Origin: Bdellovibrionales bacterium
GTDB taxonomy: Bacteria > Bdellovibrionota > UBA1018 > CAIMNF01
Direction: 5' to 3'
Length of the DNA: 64,000 nt
NCBI GenBank assembly: GCA_947462765.1
Contig: CANHQK010000006.1
Span: 1-64,000 of the forward strand
The position numbers and the translations under genes were made by a program. This document shows positions 19,001 to 29,117 of the stretch, piece by piece. Each line of letters begins with the position of its first letter. The stretch's first letter is position 1. A model generated the notes under the pieces. That model had not been told where the DNA came from. It ran no database searches and saw only the letters and a list, made by a program, of their open reading frames with translations.

Positions 19001-19071
19001 GGATCTTGACCCTCCTTCGAGAACCTGCGGGAGAGTCTCATTCGAGATCGATTCGAATCCGCCTGGTTCAT
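16060..19071 (-). CDS. nrdJ: adenosylcobalamin-dependent ribonucleotide reductase (class II)
   Basis: Reduces ribonucleotides to deoxyribonucleotides using coenzyme B12. 1003 residues. Recognisable blocks include [21 protein letters not shown], the [21 protein letters not shown] active-site region, [23 protein letters not shown], and a C-terminal Cys-rich tail (CEACG...[13 protein letters not shown]) typical of NrdJ. It works with or without oxygen, which suits a lifestyle with variable aeration. No class I or III subunit gene is in the window. The 157-bp spacer to ppk holds unusual dyad structure. Confidence 0.96.
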   Translation of the reverse strand: [1003 protein letters not shown]

Positions 19072-19105
19072 CTAGTTCCCCCCGAATGGTTCACTCCTGA
19101 TTTTG

Positions 19106-19145
19106 CCGGACGCTCCGCTCCCTGTCCAGCGGGGACAGTGTCCGG
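19106..19145. promoter_or_regulatory. nested inverted repeat in the nrdJ/ppk spacer
   Basis: Outer arms CCGGAC and GTCCGG enclose inner arms CTGTCC and GGACAG. The block sits in the divergent spacer 35 bp from nrdJ and about 84 bp from ppk, so it could form a hairpin in the leader RNA of either gene or serve as an operator. No T-tract follows, so it is not an intrinsic terminator. Confidence 0.4.
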
Positions 19146-19228
19146 ATCTTGACGCTTTCTTCCGGACTTCAGTCCATAGCGACATCAACCGAACAGTGAA
19201 TGACCACGCTTTGCCATTCTGTCCGACC

Positions 19229-21256
19229 ATGAGTGAAAAAGACCTCTTCAATCACCGCGATTTAAGCTGGCTCGAGTTTAATGCAAGGGTTCTCCACGAG
19301 GCGCTCGATGAGCGGACTCCCCTGTTCGAGAGGGTCAGGTTTCTCGGAATCTTCCAATCCAATCTGGATGAGTACTTCATGAAACGGATGGGATCGCTTT
19401 ACTCTCATGCCCGGCTTCACTTCCGGAAGCAGTTGCTTCCCCTCCTATCCGATCTCAGAAACTGCTTCGAGCGTGAACTCATCCCGGAACTGAAGAGCGC
19501 GGGGATCCACCTCTTGCACTGGAAAGAGCTTTCCTCCGATGAGCGAGAACGGGCCAATCATTTTTTCAGACACCAGATTTTCCCCGTCCTGACTCCGTTT
19601 GCCGTCGACTCAGGCCATCCCTTTCCTTTTGTTTCCAACTTGTCGATCTCGCTCGGCGTCTTCCTGAATTACCCGGGGCGCGAGGATGAAACCCAATTCG
19701 CCCGGATCAAGGTCCCGAATGTGTTTCCCCAATGGATCCGGGTCGATGGCAAAAAGGACCCGAAGCACGCCCGTTTCCTGTCAGTGCTCGAACTGATCGG
19801 GGCCAACGTCGACTCCCTCTTTCCGGGAATGGAAATCCGCGACATGATGCCGTTCCGGGTGACCCGGAATACCAACATCGAGGCCGATCCGGAAGAGTCA
19901 GACGACCTGCTCGAAGCCATCTCGACGGAACTGAAAGAACGTAAATTCGGCGATGTGGTCCGCCTTGAATATGCCGGCAAGGGCCATCCGCTCATGCTTG
20001 AAATGTTGCGGGACGAGCTGCACCTCGATGAGGATCAGGTCTACTGCGTCCAAGGATTGCTCGAATACGGATCGCTGAAACCGGTTCTGGAACTGAATCG
20101 CCCGGAGTTCAAATTCGAACCCTGGATCCCGGTACCCGTGCCCGCCCTTTCCGATCCGGATCGAGACATCTTCCAAACCATCAAACACCATGACATTCTC
20201 GTCCATCATCCCTATGAAAGCTTCACCGGGTCTGTCGAACGATTCATCCGTGCGGCGGTCAACGACCCGAGAGTGACCGCTATCAAGATGACTCTCTACC
20301 GGACCGGAGCCGACAGCCCTCTGATCCCTCTGCTGAAAAAAGCCGCGGAGTTGGGCAAGCACGTGGTCTGCCTGGTCGAGCTCAAGGCCCGATTCGACGA
20401 GGAAAAAAACATCCTCGTCGCCCAGAGTCTCGAGGACTCGGGAGTCCATGTCGTTTACGGGGTGATCGGCCTCAAAACCCACTGCAAAACCACCCTGGTG
20501 GTCCGACAGGAGGGCGACGAAATGAGGAGCTATTGCCACATCGGCACGGGCAACTATCACTCCGTGACCTCGCGCCTTTACACGGACTTCGGTCTCTTCA
20601 CCTGCAAAAGGGAGATCGCCGAAGATGTGGTGAATCTCTTCCACTTCCTGACCGGAAAATCCCTCAAAAAAGACTACCACAAACTCCTGGTTGCACCGCT
20701 CACCCTGAAGGAGCAATTCCTCCGTCGCATCCAACGCGAAACAGCGAATGCAAAAAAGGGTCTCCCCGCAAGGATTATCGCCAAAGTGAACAGTCTCGAT
20801 GAGCGGGATATCAGCCATGCGCTCTATGAAGCCTCGGAAGCCGGAGTCAGGATTGATCTCATCGTTCGAGGCCTCTGTTGCCTGAGACCCGGAGTGAAAG
20901 GCCTGAGCTCAAATATCCGCGTTTTCTCTGTCATCGGGCGTTTCCTCGAGCACTCGAGGATCTTTTACTTCCAGAATGGCGAAAAAGATGCGGTCAACGG
21001 CGAGTTTTTCATCGGCTCAGCCGATTGGATGCAACGTAACCTGATTGCGCGAGTCGAAGCCGTAGCCCCGATCGAAGAGCTCCAGCACAGGGAGCGCATC
21101 CTTGACTTCCTGAACCTTCTCATCGAGGACCACCGTCAGGGATGGGAGATGAAGCCGGACGGAACCTATAAAAAAAGAAAAGTGAAACACCCGAAAAGGG
21201 ACCTGGGCACTCATCAGATCTTGATGCAAAAAGCTCGGGGAAAGCCTGTAACCTGA
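19229..21256 (+). CDS. ppk: polyphosphate kinase 1
   Basis: Reversible synthesis of polyphosphate from ATP. 675 residues from ATG 19229, which gives the usual N terminus (KDLFNHRDLSWLEFNARVL); the upstream in-frame ATG at 19103 would add 42 non-conserved residues. The phosphohistidine region SYCHIGTGNYH and the block AVNDPRVTAIKMTLYRT are characteristic of PPK1. A small membrane-protein gene follows after 12 bp. No exopolyphosphatase (ppx) is adjacent. Confidence 0.95.
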   Translation: MSEKDLFNHRDLSWLEFNARVLHEALDERTPLFERVRFLGIFQSNLDEYFMKRMGSLYSHARLHFRKQLLPLLSDLRNCFERELIPELKSAGIHLLHWKELSSDERERANHFFRHQIFPVLTPFAVDSGHPFPFVSNLSISLGVFLNYPGREDETQFARIKVPNVFPQWIRVDGKKDPKHARFLSVLELIGANVDSLFPGMEIRDMMPFRVTRNTNIEADPEESDDLLEAISTELKERKFGDVVRLEYAGKGHPLMLEMLRDELHLDEDQVYCVQGLLEYGSLKPVLELNRPEFKFEPWIPVPVPALSDPDRDIFQTIKHHDILVHHPYESFTGSVERFIRAAVNDPRVTAIKMTLYRTGADSPLIPLLKKAAELGKHVVCLVELKARFDEEKNILVAQSLEDSGVHVVYGVIGLKTHCKTTLVVRQEGDEMRSYCHIGTGNYHSVTSRLYTDFGLFTCKREIAEDVVNLFHFLTGKSLKKDYHKLLVAPLTLKEQFLRRIQRETANAKKGLPARIIAKVNSLDERDISHALYEASEAGVRIDLIVRGLCCLRPGVKGLSSNIRVFSVIGRFLEHSRIFYFQNGEKDAVNGEFFIGSADWMQRNLIARVEAVAPIEELQHRERILDFLNLLIEDHRQGWEMKPDGTYKKRKVKHPKRDLGTHQILMQKARGKPVT

Positions 21257-21268
21257 AGGAAACCGATC

Positions 21269-21727
21269 ATGAAAAATCCTCCTCTCATCCTATGGACCAT
21301 CCTGTTCATCTCGCAGTTCTTCTATGCCGCGGTACTGGAGTCCGTGGTGAAAACGCCCGAGCCGGATCCCCAAACGCTTTCGATCCTGGAATCCCCTGTG
21401 ATCATCGCACTGGCAGTGATGGCAACGGGTACGCTCGCCATTGCGTGGATGATTCCGAAACTGCTTTGGAAACAGGCATCAAAAAAACTCCCGCCTGCTG
21501 AGAAACTTGCGGAATCGGACTTGCTCGAGGGGTTTTTCACTGGATTCGTGGTGAGACTCGCCCTACTCGAAAGTGTCTGTCTGTACGGTTTCGTTGCGGG
21601 CTTTCTCCAAAAACAACCGTCGCTCATCCTCCCCTTCCTCGGGGCCTCCGTGGCGGGGTTTGTCGTGAATTTCCCGAACCGGACCTTCATCCGGAAAACC
21701 CTCGGGAAAGACCTTCAGGGATTTTGA
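21269..21727 (+). CDS. integral membrane protein of unknown function
   Basis: A 152-residue protein with four hydrophobic segments (about residues 6-24, 42-65, 88-108 and 118-135) and little soluble sequence. I do not recognise it. It is 12 bp behind ppk on the same strand, so probably co-transcribed, and ends 3 bp from the convergent spoVR stop. Confidence 0.65.
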   Translation: MKNPPLILWTILFISQFFYAAVLESVVKTPEPDPQTLSILESPVIIALAVMATGTLAIAWMIPKLLWKQASKKLPPAEKLAESDLLEGFFTGFVVRLALLESVCLYGFVAGFLQKQPSLILPFLGASVAGFVVNFPNRTFIRKTLGKDLQGF

Positions 21728-21730
21728 ATC

Positions 21731-23221
21731 TCAGTCCTTGGCAACGAACTCATGATTGGAGAGGTAGCTGTAAAAGCGGCTTCTCCCGTCAATCGTGGTC
21801 TCGATATGGACCGGGCGCTTCCACATCATGAAGATCGATCGCATCGTCTCACGGGCATAACGCAAATCCAGGTCACCACCGAGGTGCTTATGCGCCAATA
21901 ACAGCTCGCCACGGTTCTCGTGGTTGGCATTCACCACTGAAATATGGGGTTGTCCTTGATTGGTGAGCGAGGAGAGCAGTTTCTCTTTGACACTCTTGAA
22001 ATCACGATCGGTGATCTCGTACTGGCCTGTCCGGCGGTTCAATTCATAGGAGTACAGCCGGAATCGATCTACAAACTCAGGGGTGATGTATTCATCGATG
22101 AAGGTCACATCATTGCAAACCTTCCTGACCTCGAAGATCTTCTGGCGTCCCAGACCGAGCTTCTTATCCCAATGGGCACGTTCTCTCAGATCGGAGCAAT
22201 CCTCAAAGGCTTTGCCAAAACGTCCCCGGTTCCAGCGATCTTCGATATCACGAAACAGCTCGATACCGATTTTGTAAGGATTGATGCGCCCGGGAGCCAT
22301 GGCAGTCACGCCCGCATGGTGATCGGCAAAGTCGAGAATTTCGCTGTCTTTCAGAGCCTTTTTGGTCATGATCTCGGAGTGCCAGTAAGAAGCCCAGCCC
22401 TCGTTCATGATCTTGGTCTGCATTTGAGGCACGAAATAATAAGCCTCGTCTCGGATCATCCGGAGAACATCGGCCTGCCACTCGGATAAAGGAGCATTCT
22501 GCAGCAAGAAGAGCATGATGTCCCGGACCGGAGCTTCTGGGAACACCTGCCGCTGACGGCTCTGCTCCTCGAGCTTCTTGCGTTGAGCTTCCACGAACTC
22601 AGGCGGGTTGATGTAGCGGTCCATGTAAGACCGTTCCACCTTCAGTTTCCCTGTCTCGGAAGGTTTTTGATCCTCTTCCCTCTTGGCCGACTTCGGGGAC
22701 TCGAAAGGGAGATGCGGATCGATCAAATTGTCGAGACTCAGACAGAGGTCGATAAAACTCTCGACCTCGTCCTGTCCGACATCATCCATGTATTGCCTGA
22801 TTCTGACAGCATGGTTGGCCATCGTATCGAGCATTTTCCTGTTGGTCTTGGAGAACCAGATGTTGTTCTTGAAGAAATCCACATGCCCGTACACATGGGC
22901 CATGACCATCTTCTGGTCGACATACGAATTGGAGCTCATCAAGTAGGCATAAGAAGGATTGGTGTTGATCACCATCTCGTAGATCTTGGAGAGACCCCAC
23001 TCATAGCCTTTCGAGTATTGGTCGTAATTCATCCCGAAACGCCAATGCGGATAACGGACCGGGAACCCCTCCTGGGCCGCAAGGGCGTTGATGGCATCCG
23101 ATGGAACCATCTCGAAAATCGTTTCAAAAAAATCGAGACCGAATCCCTCTGCAAACCCGCGAATCTCCTCCTGAAGCCGTGAGAGTTCGAGTGGAAGCTG
23201 GGTCGAGCGGATACCCATCAT
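21731..23221 (-). CDS. spoVR: SpoVR family protein
   Basis: 496 residues. Conserved SpoVR blocks include [28 protein letters not shown], the His-rich [14 protein letters not shown], and NEGWASYWH. The family is named from Bacillus sporulation, but it is widespread in non-sporulating bacteria together with YeaH and PrkA; its biochemical role is not settled. Its ATG overlaps the yeaH stop (ATGA, 23218-23221), so it is the third gene of a coupled prkA-yeaH-spoVR operon. Confidence 0.93.
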   Translation of the reverse strand: MMGIRSTQLPLELSRLQEEIRGFAEGFGLDFFETIFEMVPSDAINALAAQEGFPVRYPHWRFGMNYDQYSKGYEWGLSKIYEMVINTNPSYAYLMSSNSYVDQKMVMAHVYGHVDFFKNNIWFSKTNRKMLDTMANHAVRIRQYMDDVGQDEVESFIDLCLSLDNLIDPHLPFESPKSAKREEDQKPSETGKLKVERSYMDRYINPPEFVEAQRKKLEEQSRQRQVFPEAPVRDIMLFLLQNAPLSEWQADVLRMIRDEAYYFVPQMQTKIMNEGWASYWHSEIMTKKALKDSEILDFADHHAGVTAMAPGRINPYKIGIELFRDIEDRWNRGRFGKAFEDCSDLRERAHWDKKLGLGRQKIFEVRKVCNDVTFIDEYITPEFVDRFRLYSYELNRRTGQYEITDRDFKSVKEKLLSSLTNQGQPHISVVNANHENRGELLLAHKHLGGDLDLRYARETMRSIFMMWKRPVHIETTIDGRSRFYSYLSNHEFVAKD

Positions 23222-24339
23222 TTCCCCCTTCCCAGGAATTCCTTGATCGAAGGAAGGATCCCGTCCTTGTTCTCGATCCTGGAAAGAATCACCTGATCAT
23301 CCGCCTTACCGAAGGCTTCGTTCAAATCCTTGTAAAATTGGCCGGAACCGTACCTGGAATCGACCTGACCGTAACAGAACACGTTCACCTTGGACAAAAG
23401 CGAGGTCTTCAGGAGCTCGATACAGGACTTGGTGTCCTCAGTGGACCAATTGTCCCCGTCTGAAAAGTGAAAGGGATAGATGTTCCAATCACCGGGCGGG
23501 TAATCCGTGGTGATCATCTGCTCACACAATTTGTAAGCCGAACTGATGAGTGTGCCCCCGCTTTCGCGTGTCCTGAAAAACGTTTCCTCATCCACTTCCT
23601 TGGCCGTAGCATCGTGGATGATGTAGCGGGTCTCGACTCCCTTATATTGGGAGCGGAGCCAGGTGTTGATCCAGAAGGCTTCTGTCCTGACGATTTCCTT
23701 CTGCTCGTCACCCATCGAACCGGAGACATCCATCATGTAAATGATCACAGCCGAATTCTCGTGCTGAACATCCGATTTCCAGGACCGGTAGCGCATGTCC
23801 TTCTTGATCGGAACAATGACCGGATTCGAAGGATCGTAGGTACCGGACGCGATCTGCCGCTTCAGCGCTTCCTTGAAGGTACGCTTGAAGTGCCGCAGCG
23901 AATTGGGCCCTTGGGTGGCGATGGCGGTGTATTTGTCCACCTTCGACTTCAAGGTCTTCTGTCCTCTCGGTTCGATTCGAGGGAGTTCCAACTGCTCGCC
24001 TAGAATCTCTGCGAGCTCCTCGAGAGTGAACTCCACCTCGAGCTCGTGCTCGCCTCCGTCTTTACCCGCTTGCTTGCCGCCCTCGCCCTGCTGTTCGCTC
24101 GGATCGCCTTGGCCAGGAACAGGATCGCCCACATCACCTTCCCCCTGACCGACGCCGCCCTGGTTCGTTCCGTAACGGAACCGGGGGATGTCAATCTGAG
24201 GCATGGGAATGGTGACCGTGTCCTTGCCCTTGCGACCGATCATCTCGGAATGGGTGATGTACTTCTTGAGATCCTGCTTGATCTTCCCACGGACAATCTG
24301 ACGAAAACGAGCATGATCGCGGCGAGCACCGTCTATCAT
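23218..24339 (-). CDS. yeaH: YeaH/YhbH family (DUF444) protein with VWA-like domain
   Basis: 373 residues. The N-terminal part is basic, followed by a Gly/Gln/Glu-rich low-complexity stretch. The C-terminal half holds a von Willebrand A-like fold with the metal-site motif DVSGSMG. It is always found with PrkA-type kinases. It starts 2 bp after the prkA stop and overlaps spoVR by 4 bp. In enterobacteria this cluster is induced by stress and starvation; the same role here is inferred. Confidence 0.92.
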   Translation of the reverse strand: MIDGARRDHARFRQIVRGKIKQDLKKYITHSEMIGRKGKDTVTIPMPQIDIPRFRYGTNQGGVGQGEGDVGDPVPGQGDPSEQQGEGGKQAGKDGGEHELEVEFTLEELAEILGEQLELPRIEPRGQKTLKSKVDKYTAIATQGPNSLRHFKRTFKEALKRQIASGTYDPSNPVIVPIKKDMRYRSWKSDVQHENSAVIIYMMDVSGSMGDEQKEIVRTEAFWINTWLRSQYKGVETRYIIHDATAKEVDEETFFRTRESGGTLISSAYKLCEQMITTDYPPGDWNIYPFHFSDGDNWSTEDTKSCIELLKTSLLSKVNVFCYGQVDSRYGSGQFYKDLNEAFGKADDQVILSRIENKDGILPSIKEFLGRGK

Positions 24340-24341
24340 GA

Positions 24342-26414
24342 CTAATCCCGCTTCTTCACGTCACCCCGGGCGAAAATGCTCGCCACGAAGTTGAGCACGT
24401 CTGTAGCCGAGATCTCATCATATCCGAAGGATTTGATGAGTCGGGATTTGACCACGTCGATCTTTTCCTGTGTGGCTCGATCCACCACATTGGACACCAG
24501 ACTGGTCAATTTGATCGTGTCCTTCTGGTCCTCGAACAACTTGAGTTCGAGTGCTTTCAGGAGCCTCTCGTTGGTTCTGAAGTCGAAAGTCCGACCCTCG
24601 ATGGCCAAAGCGCCGATGTAGTTCATGATCTCGCGTCGGAAATCATCTTTACGGCTCTCTTGGACTTCGGCTTTCTCCTCGATCGAGCGCATCAGGCGCT
24701 CATCGGCCTCCTCATCCATACCGGTGTACTTGTTCCGGACTTTTTCCCGCTGGGTATAGGCCTTCACGTTATCGATGTAGTTGCCACAGAGCTTCGCGAT
24801 CGCGTCCTCATCGGCAGAAATAGCGCGCTGGACTTCGTTCTTGACGATGTCCTCGTACTCCTGCTTCACCACCCCGATCAGATCGCGATATTCGCGGCGC
24901 TTTTCTTCGCTGGCGATCAAGCCATGATTCTTCAGCCCGGATTCGAGCTCGTTCAGAATCATGAACGGGTTCACGCAAGGAATCTCACTCTTGACGATGG
25001 CGTTCGAAATCTTGTCCTGAACATAACGAGGGGAGACCCCGTCGAGTCCTTCACGGATGGCTTCCTTGCGGAGCTCTTTCACATTCTCCTCGGAGAAGCC
25101 TGAAAGTGCTTTCCCGTCGTAGAGCTTGAGTTTCTGGATCAAAGAGAGATTGGACTTTTTAGGGTGCTCAAGCCGGGTCAGAATGGCCCACATCGCGGCC
25201 ACTTCGATCGTGTGGGGAGCGATGCTCTTGCCACGGATCTTCTGCGGATTGAAGTCCTTCTCGTAGATCTTGATCTCGTGTTTGAGCTTGGTGATGTACG
25301 GAATGTCGATCTTGACCGTCCGGTCCCGGAGCGCTTCCATGAACTCGTTGTTCTGGAGCTTCCGGAACTCGGGCTCGTTGGTGTGCCCGATAATCACCTC
25401 ATCGATGTCAGTCTGGGCGAACTTCTTGGGTTTGATCTTATGCTCTTGAGACGCGGTCAGGAGGTCATAAAGGAACGCCACGTCGAGCTTCAAAACCTCG
25501 ATGAACTCGATGACGCCCCGGTTGGCCACGCAGAATTCGCCATCGAAATTGAACGCGCGGGGATCGGAATCCGATCCGTACTCGGCGATTTTCCGGTAAT
25601 TGATATCACCGGTGAGTTCCGTGGAATCCTGGTTTTTCTCGTCCTTCGGTTGGAAGGTGCCGATGCCAATCCGGTCTTTCTCAGAAAGAACCACACGGAC
25701 CACACGGATGTGGTTCGTCACCACCTGTGCCCAATCCCCCTGGTAACGCTTGAGGAGCTCTCTCATCACAAAACGGGAAGCCGGGTCAATGTCCCCTTTG
25801 ATCTGGACCTTGTAATCCGTCTTGAGCCCCTTGTTGATCTCGGCCAGCACCTGCGCCCGCATTTCTTCGGGAATCAGCTTCAACGGATCTTCGTGCATGG
25901 GCGACATCATCTCGGTCGCACCGCCGAACAGAACCTCTCCTTTACCGGTCGGATCGATCCACTTGAACGTATAAAGCGCACCGGTATCGGTCCGAGAATA
26001 GTGCTCGATCCCCTTCTTCAGGAGCCGGGCGATGGTCGATTTGGCAGAGCCGACCGGACCGTGCAACAGGAGGACCCGTTTCTCGGTACCGTACCCGTAG
26101 GCGGCCGATTTGAAGAAATTGACCAGCTTCATGAGCTGGACATCCAAGCCGAAAACAGCGTCTTTACCGCCATCGATCGGATCATCGAAAAACTTGTAAC
26201 GGGTGATTTCCTTCTTGTACTCGACAAAATTGTCGGTTCCCCAGGAAAGGACCATGTCGTACATGCGCTGGAACGCATTCCGGGCGATGTTCGGATTCTT
26301 CTTCACCAACTCGAGGTAATCGAAGAAATTCCCCTCCCAGTTGAGATGGCGGAATTCCTCTTTCATCTGGATTTGATTCAGGTACTTCGACCATTCTTGT
26401 GCGGATGCAGTCAT
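24342..26414 (-). CDS. prkA: PrkA-type serine protein kinase / AAA protein
   Basis: 690 residues from ATG 26414, which has AGAGGG nine bases upstream and gives the family N terminus; the open frame continues 69 codons further upstream without conserved sequence. The N-terminal AAA domain has the unusual Walker [10 protein letters not shown] that is diagnostic of PrkA; the C-terminal part is the PrkA kinase region. It is the first gene of the prkA-yeaH-spoVR operon. Some family members act as AAA proteases or kinases in stationary-phase signalling; which applies here is unknown. Confidence 0.94.
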   Translation of the reverse strand: MTASAQEWSKYLNQIQMKEEFRHLNWEGNFFDYLELVKKNPNIARNAFQRMYDMVLSWGTDNFVEYKKEITRYKFFDDPIDGGKDAVFGLDVQLMKLVNFFKSAAYGYGTEKRVLLLHGPVGSAKSTIARLLKKGIEHYSRTDTGALYTFKWIDPTGKGEVLFGGATEMMSPMHEDPLKLIPEEMRAQVLAEINKGLKTDYKVQIKGDIDPASRFVMRELLKRYQGDWAQVVTNHIRVVRVVLSEKDRIGIGTFQPKDEKNQDSTELTGDINYRKIAEYGSDSDPRAFNFDGEFCVANRGVIEFIEVLKLDVAFLYDLLTASQEHKIKPKKFAQTDIDEVIIGHTNEPEFRKLQNNEFMEALRDRTVKIDIPYITKLKHEIKIYEKDFNPQKIRGKSIAPHTIEVAAMWAILTRLEHPKKSNLSLIQKLKLYDGKALSGFSEENVKELRKEAIREGLDGVSPRYVQDKISNAIVKSEIPCVNPFMILNELESGLKNHGLIASEEKRREYRDLIGVVKQEYEDIVKNEVQRAISADEDAIAKLCGNYIDNVKAYTQREKVRNKYTGMDEEADERLMRSIEEKAEVQESRKDDFRREIMNYIGALAIEGRTFDFRTNERLLKALELKLFEDQKDTIKLTSLVSNVVDRATQEKIDVVKSRLIKSFGYDEISATDVLNFVASIFARGDVKKRD

Positions 26415-26574
26415 CGTGACAGGCCCTCTTCTCGACACCAGTGTAGCGATGCAATGGCTCCCCCGTCTAAGGAAAACGCCCTCTGCACCGCATTCCATTC
26501 TACAAAGATGATTTAACCGGGAGCAACATTTTTCTGCCAAAGTTTTGACTTTTCTGCTCGGATCGAACAAATTG

Positions 26575-27351
26575 ATGACCGTGAGGATCGGAGTCTTTGA
26601 TTCGGGAATCGGCGGAGTCACCGTGCTGAAGGAGCTGCGAAAGCAATTTCCCTCCCATCACTACCTGTACTTCGGCGATACCGCGAACGTCCCTTACGGA
26701 TCGAAGAGCCCCTCCCAGATCCGCTCCTTGTGTCGGGATGCGGCACTCAGAATGAAACCACACGGCATTGAAGCGCTGGTGATTGCCTGCAATACGGCTG
26801 CGAGTCTGGCTCTCAATGAATTCAAACAGGTGCTTGATCCGATTCCAGTCCTCGATGTGGTCGAAGCAGGAGTGGAGGCGCTCACTGAGGCGATTCCCGA
26901 CGGACGTCCGGCCCTCGTCCTCGGAACCCGGGCGACGATCCGGAGTAAAATCTATTCGAACTCAATTCACTCCAAGTTCCCTGGGGGCCGGGTATTCGAA
27001 CAGGAGTGTCCGCTTCTGGTGCCGCTGATCGAAGAAGGCTGGGTGGAACACCCCATCCTTGGCCTGACGGTCGAAGAGTACGTCCGGGAATACCGGAATC
27101 TCGACCCCGGAGCCGCCCTACTGGCCTGCACTCACTACCCCTGGATCAGGAGGGCTTTCGAGGAACGTCTTCCCGGCTGGAAGATTCTCGACTCCGCCGG
27201 GGCGTTGGCCCGGATCGCGGGCCAGAGACTGTTACAGACTCCATCTGCGCCCCCTCTCGAGCTCTGCGGAGTGACGTGGCTCTTTTCCGATCCGGACGCA
27301 CTGTCCCGGCACATCCTGGAAGAGACTGGCCAGAACCTGTCAAAATTCTGA
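26575..27351 (+). CDS. murI: glutamate racemase
   Basis: Makes D-glutamate for peptidoglycan. 258 residues from ATG 26575, where the family motif [10 protein letters not shown] follows directly; the frame is open ten codons further upstream. Both catalytic Cys are present (ACNTAA and ACTHYP). A TTGACT -35-like element at 26545 with CAAATT 17 bases later would place transcription very close to the ATG, but the match is weak. Divergent from prkA across a 160-bp spacer. Confidence 0.94.
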   Translation: MTVRIGVFDSGIGGVTVLKELRKQFPSHHYLYFGDTANVPYGSKSPSQIRSLCRDAALRMKPHGIEALVIACNTAASLALNEFKQVLDPIPVLDVVEAGVEALTEAIPDGRPALVLGTRATIRSKIYSNSIHSKFPGGRVFEQECPLLVPLIEEGWVEHPILGLTVEEYVREYRNLDPGAALLACTHYPWIRRAFEERLPGWKILDSAGALARIAGQRLLQTPSAPPLELCGVTWLFSDPDALSRHILEETGQNLSKF

Positions 27352-27418
27352 TCTCCCGAGACGCCGACAGAAATCATGGACATCCGCCCCGATCTTGTTC
27401 AGACTGAGACCTATTGCC

Positions 27419-28165
27419 ATGCGTGGAACCTCGAATCTGATCCTGGATTGTGCTTTGATCTCCGACATCGGCCTGAAGCGTAAACAGAACCAAGACACGG
27501 GCTCCGTCCGCCCTGATTTGGGACTGTTTGTCGTAGCGGACGGCATGGGGGGGCATCAAGGGGGAGAAATCGCGAGCCAACTCTGCGTTGAAACCCTCAT
27601 TCACACGGTCGAAACCCATCCGGAAGTGCCGGATCGCGCCCTGCTCGACCAAGCGATCCAGAACGCAAATGAGGCCATCCTGAAACGGGCTCAAGAAGAC
27701 TCGAAGCTCCACGGAATGGGAACCACTGCAACCGCATTGCTGATCAGGGGTGATACCGCCACACTGCTCCAGGTCGGAGACTCACGCGGATACTTTTGGA
27801 ACGAAGACGGGATCTGGCAACTCACCAAAGACCACTCCCTGGTTCAGGAAAAGCTTCGTGCCGGACTGATCAATCGAGAACAGGTGAAGTCTGACGAGAT
27901 GAAGAATGTCATTACGCGCTCCGTCGGATATGAGCCGGGCCTCAAAGCCGACTGCTTCACCATTCAGGTGGCGCGGGGAGACGGATTCCTCCTCTGCTCG
28001 GACGGTGTTTCCGGTCCGGTAGACGATGCACTAATGTTTGAAATTCTTGAAGAAACCAGAAAAAACGGGTTAAGCTTGGGCGAAGCAGCCAAACGACTCA
28101 TCCATACCGCGAATTCGAAAAGCGGAGATGACAATGCGACAGTCGTTTTGGTGAAAGTGCTTTAA
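27419..28165 (+). CDS. PP2C-family serine/threonine protein phosphatase
   Basis: Cytoplasmic phosphoprotein phosphatase of the PppA/Stp type, 248 residues from ATG 27419. Metal-binding motifs are in order: SDIGLKRKQNQD, VVADGMGGHQGGE, GDSRGYFW, LLCSDGVSG and GDDNATVVLV. It opens a tight run with the M23 peptidase (8 bp) and secA (14 bp), and could oppose the kinase encoded at 38-40 kb. The start lacks a clear ribosome-binding site. Confidence 0.92.
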   Translation: MRGTSNLILDCALISDIGLKRKQNQDTGSVRPDLGLFVVADGMGGHQGGEIASQLCVETLIHTVETHPEVPDRALLDQAIQNANEAILKRAQEDSKLHGMGTTATALLIRGDTATLLQVGDSRGYFWNEDGIWQLTKDHSLVQEKLRAGLINREQVKSDEMKNVITRSVGYEPGLKADCFTIQVARGDGFLLCSDGVSGPVDDALMFEILEETRKNGLSLGEAAKRLIHTANSKSGDDNATVVLVKVL

Positions 28166-28173
28166 GCAAAACC

Positions 28174-29103
28174 ATGGCGAACCGCTTTTACACCATCATG
28201 ATCATTCCGGAGAATTCCTCACGCCCGAGGCAATTCAACATTCCTTCGTGGTTGGTTCGGGCCGGGTGGGTGATCTTGCCGGTGCTGGTTCTGATTTCGA
28301 TCACCCTTTTCCTCGATTACCGATTTGTCGCCAACCAGGTCTACGAAAACCGCGAACTCCAATCCGAAAACCGCCGTCTTCGCCAGGACGTACAACTCTA
28401 CCAGAACAGGATGGAGTCACTCGAAGCGAGTCTCGATCGCATTGAGAACTTTTCGGCCCGCCTGAAAATGATCACCAACCTGATGGATCAAGACCAGCTG
28501 TCCAGGCATATCGAGTTGCCACCACCCAATGCGGCCCAGAATCTCGCTTTTGCTGCGAAGGAGCCACTTGCCACCCAGGCGGCGGGTGAAAACCCGACTT
28601 CCAGCGAAGACACCAAGTTCGAGAAAGTCAGCTTCAAATCGCTTGAACTCGAACAATCCTTGCACGATCTCTATGAACTGCTTTCCGATCAGAAGTCTTT
28701 CCTGAACGCCCTGCCGACCAAGAAACCCGCTGACGGTTATTTCACCTCGGGGTTCGGAGTCCGGGTATCGCCTCTCGGTGACGGTGCGGAGAAAATGCAC
28801 GAAGGGCTCGATGTCGCCAATGCCGTAGGGACGCCGATCAAGGCCCCCGCCCAAGCGACAGTGGTTTTTGCCGGAAGAAAATCCGGTTACGGGCAAATCG
28901 TGATCCTGGACCACGGGTACGGTCTGGAAACCTGGTACGGTCACACGTCACGGATCATCGTCAAGCCCGGGCAACTGGTGAAACGGGGGCAGCTGATCGC
29001 GCTGATCGGCAACTCCGGTAAATCGACCGGTGCCCACCTCCACTACGAAGTGAGGGTGCACGGGATCCCTGTGGACCCCTTGGCCTATATTTTGGAAAAT
29101 TAA
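28174..29103 (+). CDS. M23 family metallopeptidase, membrane-anchored
   Basis: Peptidoglycan hydrolase of 309 residues. A short cytoplasmic N terminus precedes one transmembrane helix (about 25-46), a coiled coil follows (about 50-95), then a linker and the LytM domain at about 190-309. The zinc site is intact: HEGLDVAN, and [10 protein letters not shown] for HxH. The layout resembles EnvC/MepM-type division or side-wall hydrolases. The gene lies between the PP2C phosphatase and secA, 8 and 14 bp from them. Confidence 0.92.
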   Translation: MANRFYTIMIIPENSSRPRQFNIPSWLVRAGWVILPVLVLISITLFLDYRFVANQVYENRELQSENRRLRQDVQLYQNRMESLEASLDRIENFSARLKMITNLMDQDQLSRHIELPPPNAAQNLAFAAKEPLATQAAGENPTSSEDTKFEKVSFKSLELEQSLHDLYELLSDQKSFLNALPTKKPADGYFTSGFGVRVSPLGDGAEKMHEGLDVANAVGTPIKAPAQATVVFAGRKSGYGQIVILDHGYGLETWYGHTSRIIVKPGQLVKRGQLIALIGNSGKSTGAHLHYEVRVHGIPVDPLAYILEN

Positions 29104-29117
29104 ATGAAGAGGACATC

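Noticed and set aside
25164-26516. 450-codon open frame antisense to prkA
   Set aside because: Shadow of the PrkA coding frame; product is compositionally odd and matches nothing.
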